This document shows positions 1 through 8,290 of a stretch of 45,499 nt of DNA, in pieces. The number at the start of each line of letters is the position of its first letter. Position 1 is the stretch's first letter. The position numbers and the translations under genes were made by a program. Under the pieces are notes generated by a model, which saw nothing but the letters and a program-made list of their open reading frames with translations, searched no databases and had not been told where the DNA came from. Source of the DNA: Alphaproteobacteria bacterium (GTDB lineage: Bacteria; Pseudomonadota; Alphaproteobacteria; DSM-16000; Inquilinaceae); contig JANQSN010000044.1 in assembly GCA_028284045.1 (NCBI GenBank), positions 1-45,499 of the forward strand, read 5' to 3'.

Positions 1-30
1 GAGCCGCGGCGTCAGCGCCGGATGCGGCGG

Positions 31-59
31 CTGTCAGCGAAGAACGGGTCTGCTATAGA
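31..59 (+). promoter_or_regulatory. Candidate sigma-70 promoter of the lipoprotein gene
   Basis: A CTGTCA box (31-36) and a TATAGA box (54-59) are separated by 17 bases, matching the sigma-70 consensus at four of six positions each. The predicted transcript would start near 66, about 40 bases before the ATG at 106. A small CCCC-GAA-GGGG hairpin lies in the leader near 64-74. If the promoter is real, it rules out translation from the upstream in-frame ATG at 22. Confidence 0.35.
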
Positions 60-105
60 CAGCCCCCGAAGGGGCGACCGATCCGACTTGAGTGGGGAGA
101 CACGT

Positions 106-690
106 ATGTCCCGCGTCCTCAGCTTCGTGCTGGCATTGTTTGCGCTTGCCGCCTGCCAGACCGAGAGCGCCAGCGTCGCCGGCGGTGGCGGCGGTGGCGG
201 CGCGACCCCGGCGGCGCGCCCCGCGGCGGCGGCCGACCCGCTGTTCCCGGACCTGCCGCGCGCCGTCTCGCCGCGCCCGTCCGGCGCCTGCTACAACGAG
301 TCGGAGATTCGCGCGGAAGAGATGGTGCGGCTGCGCACCCAGATGATGCTGGCCGGCCTGACCTGCCGCGGGTCGTTCGGCGCTCAGGACGTTTTCGCGG
401 TCTATCAGACCTTCATCGTCGCGCAGCAGGCCTCGATTCGTGATGCCCAGAACACGATCGGCCGGATGCTGAGCCGCTACCAAGGGGGCAGCCCGGGCCG
501 CCTCTACGACACCTTCCAGACCCAGATGGCGAACAACGAGCAGCGCCAGCTCTTGAACCATGGCGCCGGCAATTTCTGCTTCCAGTTCGAGAACAAGTTC
601 AATCGCGCCGCGCAGTTCTCGCCGACCGAGCTCAACAGCTACTTGGATCGCGCGGTCCAACAGTACCAGAGCGACTATCCGAGCTGCTGA
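106..690 (+). CDS. Small exported lipoprotein of unknown function
   Basis: The 194-residue product begins with a short hydrophobic signal segment ending in a lipobox (Leu-Ala-Ala-Cys, Cys at residue 17), so it is probably lipidated and anchored in a membrane facing the periplasm. A run of seven glycines and an Ala/Pro-rich linker follow. The rest is a helical-looking domain of about 140 residues with four further cysteines (after SGA, in LTCRG, in NFCFQ and at the C-terminus), which could form disulfides. I do not recognise the family. The ATG at 106 is preferred over the in-frame ATG at 22 because it gives the lipobox at the right distance and has a GTGGGGAGA ribosome site just upstream. The gene is convergent with the EF-G-like gene. 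Coding and export are fairly sure; function is unknown. Confidence 0.8.
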   Translation: MSRVLSFVLALFALAACQTESASVAGGGGGGGATPAARPAAAADPLFPDLPRAVSPRPSGACYNESEIRAEEMVRLRTQMMLAGLTCRGSFGAQDVFAVYQTFIVAQQASIRDAQNTIGRMLSRYQGGSPGRLYDTFQTQMANNEQRQLLNHGAGNFCFQFENKFNRAAQFSPTELNSYLDRAVQQYQSDYPSC

Positions 691-701
691 CACCCCACCG
701 A

Positions 702-746
702 CGGCAACCGGCCCCCGCGGATCCTCACCGCGGGGCCGATTGCCGG
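702..746. terminator. GC-rich hairpin, candidate bidirectional terminator
   Basis: Arms 702-720 and 728-746 pair almost completely around a 7-base loop, with one mismatch and one bulge. The hairpin fills the spacer between the convergent lipoprotein (stop at 690) and EF-G-like (stop at 753) genes, where a terminator for both strands is expected. There is no T-run, so it may not be a classical intrinsic terminator. Confidence 0.5.
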
Positions 747-752
747 TGACGG

Positions 753-2798
753 TCAGGCAGCGCCTTCCGGTGCGCGGCGACGCTCCACCACCTGGTCGGC
801 CAGCCGGCCCGACAGCTCCTGAAGGTGGTCGAACTGGCAGGTATAGGTAGCCAGGCCCAGGCTGAGCGAGCGCAGCTCGACGATCAGGTCGTGCATCTCG
901 GCTTGCGGGATGTAGGCGCGGACCTCGTCCCAGCCGTCCCAGCCGCTCTTCGCATCGAAGCCGAGGATCTGGCCGCGCCGCGAGCTTAAGACCCGCTGGA
1001 CGCGCGGGGTGAACTCGTTCGGCACGGCGATCGCCACCTCCAGGATCGGTTCCAGCAGCACCGGCTGGCACTTGGGCAGGGCTTCCTGCATCGCCATGCG
1101 CGCCACCGTCCGGAAGGCCTGGTCGGAGCTGTCGACCGTGTGGAACTGACCATCCGTCAGCGTCACCGCCAGGTCGACTACCGGGAAGCCGAGCGGCCCG
1201 CGCTGCAGATAGTCCCGCACCCCCGCCTCCACCGCGGGGATGAAGTTGCGCGGCACCGAGCCGCCGACCACCTTCTCGTCGAACTGGAAGCCCTCGCCCC
1301 GGTCCTGCGGGCGGACCTCGATATGGATGTCGGCGAACTGGCCGTGGCCGCCGGTCTGGCGCTTGAAGCGCGAATGCTGCGGGGTCGACCGGCGGATGGT
1401 CTCCTTGTAGGGCACCTGGGCCGGGCGGACCGCGACGCGGACATTGGCGCGCCGGCGCATGCGGTCGCAGGCGATCTGCAGATGGATCTCGCCGCGGCCG
1501 TGAAGCTGGATCTCGCCGGTGTCGCCGTCATGGACGACGCGGAGCGACTCGTCCTCCTCCGCCAGGCGGGTCAGCGCCGGCATCATCTTGACCTCGTCGT
1601 TGCGATCCTCCGCCGACAAGGCCATGGAGAAGACCGGCGACAGCGGTTCCGGCCAGTCCGGCGCCCGCTCGATGCGGCCGTCGACCAACACGTCGCCGGT
1701 GCGCACGCCGTCCATCCGGCCCAGCGCCACCACGTCGCCCGGCGCGCCGGCGCCGGCCTTCTGCACGCTCTGCCCGTGCACCCGGAAAACGCCGCTGACC
1801 CGGTGATCGGCGAAGGTCATGCCGTCGTTCAGCGTGCCCCGCCAGATCCGCACGAAGGAAAGCTTGCCGGTATGCGGGGCATGCACCGTCTTGAAGACCT
1901 GCGCCACCACGTTGCCGCCGTCGATGCCGCGCCGCGCCGCCGTCTGCGCCACCGTCGGCACTTCATGGCGCAGCGCCTTCAACAGGCGGCGCACGCCATT
2001 GTCGCGCTCCGCCGCGCCGAACATCACCGGCACGATCAGGTCGTCGCGCAGGTCGCGGGCGAGCTGATCGTAGATCTCTTCGGAGGGCGGAACCGTGTCC
2101 TCCAGAAGCTGCTCCAAGAGGGCGTCGTCGAAATCGGCGAGATGCTCCAGCATCTCCTGGCGCGCCGCCTGCTCGCGATCCACCACGCTGTCGGGGATCT
2201 TGATCATCGAGGAGGGCCTGCCGCTCTCGTAGTGATAGGCCCGCTCCGACACCAGGTCGACATAGCCGGTGACCGCCTCGCCGTCGCGGATCGGCACCTC
2301 GCGTAAGACCAGCGGCCGGGCGGAGACCGCCTGAAGGGCCGGGATCAGGTCGCGCGTGGAGGCGGCATTGGCGTCCATCTTGTTGATGAACAGGAAATGC
2401 GGGATCTGCGAGGCATCGAGGAAACGCAGCAGCGGGCTTAACGACACCACGCGGTCCAAGGTCGGCTCGACGACGACGATGGCGGCGTCCACCGCCATCA
2501 TCACATTGCGGCTTTCCTGCTCCAGCTCCACCGATCCCGGGCAGTCGACGAAGGTCCAGTCCTCATCCAGGAACCGGGTCTGGGCGAGATTGGCCTCGGT
2601 GGACATCTGCCGGGCACGGGCTTCCTCGCTGCCGTCGCCGAAGGTGTTGGCGTCCTTCACCAGACCCTTTCGCTGGATGGTCTCGGTGACGGCCAGCAGG
2701 CTCTCCAGCAACGACGTCTTACCGGCGGATTGCGGCCCGACGAGCGCGGCGACGCGGGGGCCGGTGGGATGCGACAGACGGAAATCGGAATCGGTCAT
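753..2798 (-). CDS. Elongation factor G-like translational GTPase (EF-G paralog)
   Basis: The 681-residue protein has the full EF-G domain order: an N-terminal GTPase with P-loop GPQSAGKT (residues 21-28), a DCPG switch II motif and an NKMD guanine-specificity motif, followed by an EF-Tu domain 2-like barrel and the EF-G domains III-V. It differs from canonical EF-G: switch II reads DCPG instead of DTPGH, lacking the catalytic histidine position, and the G1 sequence is unusual. It therefore looks like the second, EF-G-like subfamily common in alphaproteobacteria and not the housekeeping fusA, which normally sits beside rpsL/rpsG/tuf. A role on the ribosome is inferred from the fold only. Start choice is open: the ATG at 2798 (MTDSD) or an in-frame ATG at 2816; neither has a strong ribosome site. 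Confidence 0.88.
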   Translation of the reverse strand: MTDSDFRLSHPTGPRVAALVGPQSAGKTSLLESLLAVTETIQRKGLVKDANTFGDGSEEARARQMSTEANLAQTRFLDEDWTFVDCPGSVELEQESRNVMMAVDAAIVVVEPTLDRVVSLSPLLRFLDASQIPHFLFINKMDANAASTRDLIPALQAVSARPLVLREVPIRDGEAVTGYVDLVSERAYHYESGRPSSMIKIPDSVVDREQAARQEMLEHLADFDDALLEQLLEDTVPPSEEIYDQLARDLRDDLIVPVMFGAAERDNGVRRLLKALRHEVPTVAQTAARRGIDGGNVVAQVFKTVHAPHTGKLSFVRIWRGTLNDGMTFADHRVSGVFRVHGQSVQKAGAGAPGDVVALGRMDGVRTGDVLVDGRIERAPDWPEPLSPVFSMALSAEDRNDEVKMMPALTRLAEEDESLRVVHDGDTGEIQLHGRGEIHLQIACDRMRRRANVRVAVRPAQVPYKETIRRSTPQHSRFKRQTGGHGQFADIHIEVRPQDRGEGFQFDEKVVGGSVPRNFIPAVEAGVRDYLQRGPLGFPVVDLAVTLTDGQFHTVDSSDQAFRTVARMAMQEALPKCQPVLLEPILEVAIAVPNEFTPRVQRVLSSRRGQILGFDAKSGWDGWDEVRAYIPQAEMHDLIVELRSLSLGLATYTCQFDHLQELSGRLADQVVERRRAPEGAA

Positions 2799-2958
2799 GG
2801 GGTGGGGATGCCTCATCGTGCCTGATTGGATCGGCGGCCCGTTGGCCCGGGCGCTCGGTCCTTCTTAGGGCGTGCGCGGGCGCTCTGGCAAACGCCAAGG
2901 GTGCCGGGCGCCCGGCAGGCGCCCAACCGAGGTCATCTGACGTCGCGGCGGACGCCGC

Positions 2959-4848
2959 TCAGGCCGCCAGCGTCAGGCCGCGCTGCAGCGCGCTCATCAA
3001 CCGGCGGGAGAAGGCCGAGGGGTCGGGCACCTGGTCGCCCTCCACGATGCGCGCCTGATCGAGCAGCAGATGCGCCAGATCGGCCACCTGCGTCTCGTCG
3101 CCCTGCTGGACCAGATCGGCCAGCCGGCCGATCACCGGGTGGCGCGGGTTGATCTCCAGGATGCGCTTGCTGGCGCCGCCGCCGAGCTGGTTGTGCTGCT
3201 TCAGCAGCCGCTCCAGATGCATGTCGATGTCGTTCTCGTCGGCCACCAGGCAGACCGGGCTTTCGGTCAGCAGGCGCGAGACGCGGACATCCTTCACCTC
3301 GTCCTCCAGCGCGCTCTTGAACCGGGCGATCAGGGCATCGATGCCGTCCGCGCCCTTGTCATCCGCCGCGTCGGCCTCGGCCTCGTCGACCGGCGGCACG
3401 CCCGACAGGTCCGTGCCGACGCGGGTCGCCGATTTCAGCGGCTTGCCGGCATAGTCGCGTACCGCCGGGGTCCAGAACTCGTCCACCGGATCGGTCAGCA
3501 GCAGCACCTCGACCCCGCGCGCCTTGAAACCTTCGAGCTGCGGCGACTTCTTCAGCGCCTCGATGTCCTCGCCGCCGATGTAGTAGATCGCCTCCTGCCC
3601 TTCGCGCATGCGCGCCACATAGTCGTCCAGCGTCACCCAGCCCTCCTGGGTGGTCGACCGGAAGCGCAGCAGCTTCAACAGCGTCTCGCGCTGGTCGGCG
3701 TCTTCGTAGACGCCTTCCTTCAGGAGCGGGCCGAACGCTTCCCAGAACGTCGCGTAGCTCTCCGGATCGTCCTCGGCCTTGCGCTGCAGCTCGCCGAGCA
3801 CCCGGCGGGTCACCCCCTGGCGGATCTTGGCCAGCATCGGGTTGCGCTGCAGCATCTCGCGGCTGACGTTCAGCGGCAGATCCTCGCTGTCCACCACGCC
3901 GCGCAGGAAGCGCAGGTACGCCGGCACCAGCTCCGGCGCGTCGTCGGTGACGAAGACCCGGCGGACATACAGCTTCACCCGGTGCTTGCGCTCCGGCTGG
4001 AACAGATCGAAGGGCTGCATGGTCGGCACGAACAGCAGCACGGCGTATTCCAGCGTGCCTTCCGCCCGATAGTGGATGGTCAGCCACGGATCGTCGAAGG
4101 CGTGGCCGACATGGTGGTAGAATTCCTTGTAGTCATCGTCGGAAATGTCCGACTTCGAACGGACCCACAAGGCCGACGCCCGGTTCAGCGTCTCGTCCTC
4201 GCCAGCCTTGCCGTCTTCCGCGTCGGCGGCCATGACGATCGGCAGCGCGATGTGGTCGGAATAGGTCTTGACGATGTGGCGCAGGCGGGCGGGCTCCAGG
4301 AATTCGTCCTTGCCCTCGGCCATGTGCAGCGTTACCGCCGTGCCGCGCGGCGCGTCGTCGGCTTCGGCGACGGTGTAGGCGCCCTTGCCGTCGGAGATCC
4401 AGCGCCAGCCCGCGTCCTCGCCGGCCTTGCGGCTGACCACCTCCACCCGGTCGGCGACGACGAAGGCGGAATAGAAGCCGACGCCGAACTGACCGATCAG
4501 CGCCATGTCCTTCTTGGCATCGCCGGTCAGGTTCTGCATGGCGGCGAGCGTGCCGGAGCGCGCGATGGTGCCGAGATTCTCCACCAAGTCGTCGCGGTTC
4601 ATGCCGATGCCGTTGTCGGCGATGGTCAGGGTCCGCGCGGCCTTGTCGACCGACAGCCGCACCTTATAGGCGTCGCCGTCGCTTAGCTCCGGCCTGGTCA
4701 GCGCGGCATAGCGGAGCCGATCGCACGCGTCCGATGCGTTGGAGATCAACTCCCTCAGAAAGACCTCTTCGTGGCTGTAGAGGGACTTGGCGACGATTTC
4801 CAGCAGGCGGCTGACTTCCGCCTGGAATTCCAGCTTCTCTTCGCTCAT
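2959..4848 (-). CDS. htpG: Molecular chaperone HtpG (Hsp90)
   Basis: This cytoplasmic, ATP-dependent Hsp90 chaperone has 629 residues, close to the 624 of E. coli HtpG. The N-terminal GHKL ATPase domain shows the ELISNASDACDRLR helix, the DNGIGM motif and the glycine-rich lid GQFGVGFYSAFVVA. The middle domain carries the conserved RRVFVTDDA and NVSREMLQ stretches, and a C-terminal dimerisation domain follows. The start is the ATG at 4848 (MSEEKLEFQ); the open frame continues 46 codons upstream, but that part is not conserved and overlaps the presumed promoter. The Shine-Dalgarno is weak. A candidate RpoH-type promoter lies just upstream (4894-4924), in keeping with heat-shock control. Identification is secure. 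Confidence 0.97.
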   Translation of the reverse strand: MSEEKLEFQAEVSRLLEIVAKSLYSHEEVFLRELISNASDACDRLRYAALTRPELSDGDAYKVRLSVDKAARTLTIADNGIGMNRDDLVENLGTIARSGTLAAMQNLTGDAKKDMALIGQFGVGFYSAFVVADRVEVVSRKAGEDAGWRWISDGKGAYTVAEADDAPRGTAVTLHMAEGKDEFLEPARLRHIVKTYSDHIALPIVMAADAEDGKAGEDETLNRASALWVRSKSDISDDDYKEFYHHVGHAFDDPWLTIHYRAEGTLEYAVLLFVPTMQPFDLFQPERKHRVKLYVRRVFVTDDAPELVPAYLRFLRGVVDSEDLPLNVSREMLQRNPMLAKIRQGVTRRVLGELQRKAEDDPESYATFWEAFGPLLKEGVYEDADQRETLLKLLRFRSTTQEGWVTLDDYVARMREGQEAIYYIGGEDIEALKKSPQLEGFKARGVEVLLLTDPVDEFWTPAVRDYAGKPLKSATRVGTDLSGVPPVDEAEADAADDKGADGIDALIARFKSALEDEVKDVRVSRLLTESPVCLVADENDIDMHLERLLKQHNQLGGGASKRILEINPRHPVIGRLADLVQQGDETQVADLAHLLLDQARIVEGDQVPDPSAFSRRLMSALQRGLTLAA

Positions 4849-4893
4849 GACGACGGCTCGGCAACGATTCGATGAAGGGTGAAAGGGTGCGGC

Positions 4894-4924
4894 AGATATG
4901 TGCAGGCCGCCGATGGCCTGCAAG
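4894..4924 (-). promoter_or_regulatory. Candidate RpoH (sigma-32) promoter of htpG with embedded palindrome
   Basis: Read on the minus strand, CTTGCAG (4924-4918) and CATATCT (4900-4894) are separated by 17 bases, close to the alphaproteobacterial heat-shock pattern CTTG...N16-17...CNTATNT. The ATG of htpG is 45 bases beyond the -10 box. The spacer is bracketed by a perfect 8-base inverted repeat, TGCAGGCC (4901-4908) and GGCCTGCA (4915-4922), with a 6-base loop. The repeat could be an operator, or the terminator hairpin of the preceding gene, whose stop is at 4946. Confidence 0.5.
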
Positions 4925-4945
4925 CCCCGGCGGCCACGTCGGACG

Positions 4946-6457
4946 CTACGGCCGTCCGCTGAACATCGGCCCGATATCGGCTCCATTCACTAGGATCTGC
5001 CCGTCCGCCGTGACCTCGAAGGTCATGGTATGGCGGCCCGCCTCGTCCCCCGGATGCGCGAAAACCCGAAGCACGTTCAGCGCGACGGCAACCTCTTCGA
5101 GCATTGGCACCGCCGCCATCCGGCGCAGCAATGCGTCGATCCCGCCGAAGGACACCGACGCCTCGCCGACCGCATGGTAGGCTGCAGCGTCCTGCATCGC
5201 AGCAAAGCCGGTACCGGCAATGTCGTAGTCTGGACCGGCCAGTTTGGCCGTTTCGACGACATAGGTCGTACCCGCACGCTCGCCGGCCACCAGCAGGTCG
5301 CCGAGCGCATCCAAGAAGACCTCACGCGGCGTGCGGTCGTCCGCCGCCGCCCGGTCACCGATCCCTTCGCGCAGAATCGCCTCAAGTGTCGAGAAGAAGA
5401 CGGCGCGCGGCATGCTGTCCGCCGTCACGTTGACGTCGTAGGAGATCGGCAGCAGCGCAAGGTCGGTGATGACCGGTGGGCCATCCGCGTCTATGCGGCC
5501 GCGTGAGACTTGGTGTCCTTGCGCGAACTCCGCGTCGAACCCGGTAATTCGCAGGTGGTCGCTCGCCTCCGTGATGCGCAGCGTGAGATCGGGTGTCACG
5601 GCAAAGGAGGCGCCGGTCCGCGTCATCGTGCTGTCGAGCGTGGCGAACAGGCCATCCATCGCCGCGAACACGGTCTGGATCGCCGCGACCAGATGCGCGC
5701 GTCCCGGGTCGCCCATCAACCGCACATCCAGCGCAATCGACGCCAGCTCCAGCATGCCGGCAAACAGTCGAAGACCGCCGTCTCGGTCGAACCCGGTCAC
5801 CACCGCCGTCTGCTCGATGCGATCGGTGCGGTTGGACCGTCCCGGGACGGCGGAGGGCTCAACGAGCCCTTCGACCAGCGTGTCGACCGTATAGGTCAAC
5901 CGCCCGCTTTCCGTCGCCTCCGCCTCGAAGACGCCGTGGCTTCGCTCCGCGGAGAAACCGTCGATACCCGGTCCGTTGATCGTGATGTCGTCCAAGCCGT
6001 AGTCGCCGGCGACAGCGACCTTGGCTGCCACGTCGACGGACAACTGGCCACCGATCGTCCCGCTCATTACGAAGGGCTGGGCATCGTCGTCGCCCGTCTC
6101 GACCGCCCAAGCGATGGCGAGGCGATCGGGCACGAACGCCAAGGTCACGACATCGTCGGCAAAGGAGACCACCGTGGCCTGCCAGGCGTCCACGGTCACG
6201 CGCGCGCGGCCGCCCACGGCGGCGACCGCTTCCGGGAACCGCACGATGGCGCCGGTCCCCTCACCGAAAACCGAGACGGGCGCGTCGAAGGTCACGTCGA
6301 CGCTGGGGCCGAACTGGACGGCCGCGTCCGTGACCCAGCCGTCCAGTCCCTCGGCCAAGCCGTCGGCCGCCCCGCCGTCTTGGGCGCGCGCCCCGTCCGC
6401 GCCGGCGATGGACATGACGGCGGCCGCCGCCAACACGGCGACGATCCGCCGCGACAT
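4946..6457 (-). CDS. Exported DUF2125-like protein, paralog A
   Basis: The 503-residue product has a signal peptide (MSRRIVAVLAAAAVMSIAG, with cleavage after ARA near residue 25), so it should be periplasmic. No membrane segment follows. The body is rich in beta-like strands and ends with a segment reading TFEVTADGQILVNGADIGPM. It is clearly related to the next gene upstream on the strand (6483-7973): both have about 500 residues, a G-L-x-x-W motif followed by a V-x-L/V-T-F-D strand near the N-terminus, a YD(I/V) segment about 90 residues from the end, and matching C-termini. From memory the C-terminal pattern resembles DUF2125 of alphaproteobacteria; this was not checked. A GAGAGGG ribosome site precedes the ATG. 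The 25-base gap to its paralog suggests one operon. Function is unknown. Confidence 0.85.
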   Translation of the reverse strand: MSRRIVAVLAAAAVMSIAGADGARAQDGGAADGLAEGLDGWVTDAAVQFGPSVDVTFDAPVSVFGEGTGAIVRFPEAVAAVGGRARVTVDAWQATVVSFADDVVTLAFVPDRLAIAWAVETGDDDAQPFVMSGTIGGQLSVDVAAKVAVAGDYGLDDITINGPGIDGFSAERSHGVFEAEATESGRLTYTVDTLVEGLVEPSAVPGRSNRTDRIEQTAVVTGFDRDGGLRLFAGMLELASIALDVRLMGDPGRAHLVAAIQTVFAAMDGLFATLDSTMTRTGASFAVTPDLTLRITEASDHLRITGFDAEFAQGHQVSRGRIDADGPPVITDLALLPISYDVNVTADSMPRAVFFSTLEAILREGIGDRAAADDRTPREVFLDALGDLLVAGERAGTTYVVETAKLAGPDYDIAGTGFAAMQDAAAYHAVGEASVSFGGIDALLRRMAAVPMLEEVAVALNVLRVFAHPGDEAGRHTMTFEVTADGQILVNGADIGPMFSGRP

Positions 6458-6482
6458 GCCCCGTCGCCCTCTCGCCCCGACC

Positions 6483-7973
6483 CTATTGCATCATCTGGTC
6501 GAGCAGCGGTCCCATATCGCCGCCGTTCAGGAGGAATCGACCATCCTCGGTGGCTTCGAAGGTGTAGCGCCGGGCATCGGCGCCATCGACCTGCTGGCCC
6601 GCCGCTTCGAAGAAGGCGAGGCCGGCGGCGGCATCCGGATCGGGCGACAGGCGCTCCACCAGGGCGCGCAGCGCGGCGAACTGACCAACCACCAACTCCG
6701 CCTCGCCGACGGCGCCGAAGGGCGCGGCTGTGGAGGTGGCGACATAGCCGTCCAACGCGACGTCGTAGCTCGGGTTGGTCAGCTCCAGCCGATTGACGTT
6801 GAACCGGCTGCCGGCCGCCGTGGCGGCCTGCTGCAGCGGGAACAGCGCGGCCATCAGCGCCGCCTCCGGCCCGCTGTCGAATGCCCCGCGGATCGCCGAT
6901 CCAAAGGCCGCGGCCAGAGCGTCCCGCGGCAGGTCCACCAACGCCAGATCGATATCGACGCCCTGCGGGATCGCATCGGCGAAGGGCGGCGGCGGGTCGA
7001 TCGCCACCGACCCGCTCTGCAGGGCCAGCGTCACGTTGCCGGTGTCGCCGCGCATGCCGCCGACCCCGAAGGAGAACGAACCGCCCTCGATGTCGGCGGC
7101 CTCGCCACCCTCGGTGAAGGAGACATCCGACACCTCGTAGACCATCTCCGCCCCGTCCAGCAGGTCGAAGATCGATTCCGCCAAGACCGCGGCCTCTTCC
7201 ATCAGCGGCCCGGGGTCGCCGCCGGTCTCAGCCAACGCTTCGAAGTCGGCGACCAGATCGTTCACCGTCTGGGAGAACGCGTAGTAGCCCGGCATGTCGA
7301 GCTGTTCCATGACGAAGGCCGCGCTGATCTCGGCGATCGAGCCTTCGCCGCCGCCGCCATGATCGACGAAGCTGATCCCTTCGATCACCGCCGCAGCGTC
7401 GATGTCGTAGATCTCATCCCCCAGCTCGGCGGACGCCGCGCTGATGCGCACGGCGTCGATCCCGGCGCGGCCTTCCTCGCTGGCCGGGGCGATCTCGATA
7501 CCGCTGAAGACCGCATCCATGTCCAGGAAGCTGGCATAGCGCGCGTCGAACAACCCTTCCCCCGCCTCTTGGGTCAGGGTGATGCTGACCCGGTCGCCGG
7601 CGCCCGGCGGGCCGACCTGCCAGGCCGTCGGCACCTGCCAGGTGACGCGGTAGCGATGCTCGCCCTCCGGCACCAGTGTTGCGGTGAAGGCGCTGGTCTC
7701 GATCAGGTTCTCGCCGCGGTAGGTGGTCAGGCGCGGCGGCGGAACGGTCAACTCGTAGCGGTCGCCCGCCGGCTCCACCGTGATCGAGCCGTCGAAGGTC
7801 AGGCTGACCGTGTCTTCGGGGAAGCTGAGATACTCGACCATCCACTCCTTCAGGCCCTGGTGGATGGCCGCAGCCCCTTCGGCCGTCACCTCCTGGGCAC
7901 CGGCCGATCCGGCGGTGATGGCAACGACGCCGAGGGCGAGCGCCGTCGTGGCTGCGGGTTTCCCGATCGTCAT
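6483..7973 (-). CDS. Exported DUF2125-like protein, paralog B
   Basis: The product has 496 residues with a signal peptide (MTIGKPAATTALALGVVAI, cleavage likely after AGA near residue 26) and no later membrane segment, so it is probably periplasmic. It ends with RYTFEATEDGRFLLNGGDMGPLLDQMMQ in two adjacent stretches that align with the end of its neighbour at 4946-6457. The two genes appear to be an old tandem duplication, diverged well beyond half their residues. The start at 7973 is chosen because it begins the signal peptide and has a GGAGA ribosome site 8 bases away; 45 upstream in-frame codons have no such support. It is the first gene of a two-gene unit divergent from the helicase gene. 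Function is unknown; the DUF2125 resemblance is from memory. Confidence 0.85.
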   Translation of the reverse strand: MTIGKPAATTALALGVVAITAGSAGAQEVTAEGAAAIHQGLKEWMVEYLSFPEDTVSLTFDGSITVEPAGDRYELTVPPPRLTTYRGENLIETSAFTATLVPEGEHRYRVTWQVPTAWQVGPPGAGDRVSITLTQEAGEGLFDARYASFLDMDAVFSGIEIAPASEEGRAGIDAVRISAASAELGDEIYDIDAAAVIEGISFVDHGGGGEGSIAEISAAFVMEQLDMPGYYAFSQTVNDLVADFEALAETGGDPGPLMEEAAVLAESIFDLLDGAEMVYEVSDVSFTEGGEAADIEGGSFSFGVGGMRGDTGNVTLALQSGSVAIDPPPPFADAIPQGVDIDLALVDLPRDALAAAFGSAIRGAFDSGPEAALMAALFPLQQAATAAGSRFNVNRLELTNPSYDVALDGYVATSTAAPFGAVGEAELVVGQFAALRALVERLSPDPDAAAGLAFFEAAGQQVDGADARRYTFEATEDGRFLLNGGDMGPLLDQMMQ

Positions 7974-8290
7974 CCCTGAAGTCTCCGCTGTCGCTTGGCG
8001 GGTTCGGCGCGTGCCGCCCGCATGATCTCTCCGGTTCCGGGGATCGCCCTTGCCGATCCGCCCGGCGGACGCCCATGCTCGCACGAACCGCCACACCGGC
8101 AATGTCAAAGATTAATGATCTTGCCGAGTCGGATCGACCGTCGTGGACGGTCCCGGCACAAGGGGGCGGCGCAGTGGTGGCGCAAGACTGTGGCGATGTG
8201 GGGGCCGTCGCCGTCGCAAGACACTGCGGCCGCACACCGCTCCCCCCGGGCTTGCATCGCCGGGGAGAAACCGGCACCCATGATCGTGCC
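7974..8290. promoter_or_regulatory. Divergent intergenic region with AT-rich palindrome
   Basis: These 317 bases separate two divergent genes and must hold both promoters. The only stand-out element is an AT-rich patch at 8098-8122 containing the inverted repeat AAGAT-TAATG-ATCTT (8108-8122), a possible operator. No convincing gene or RNA is visible. Confidence 0.3.

Noticed and set aside
22..105. N-terminal extension of the first lipoprotein gene from the ATG at 22
   Set aside because: The extension would bury the signal peptide and lipobox, overlaps a candidate promoter, and lacks a ribosome site.
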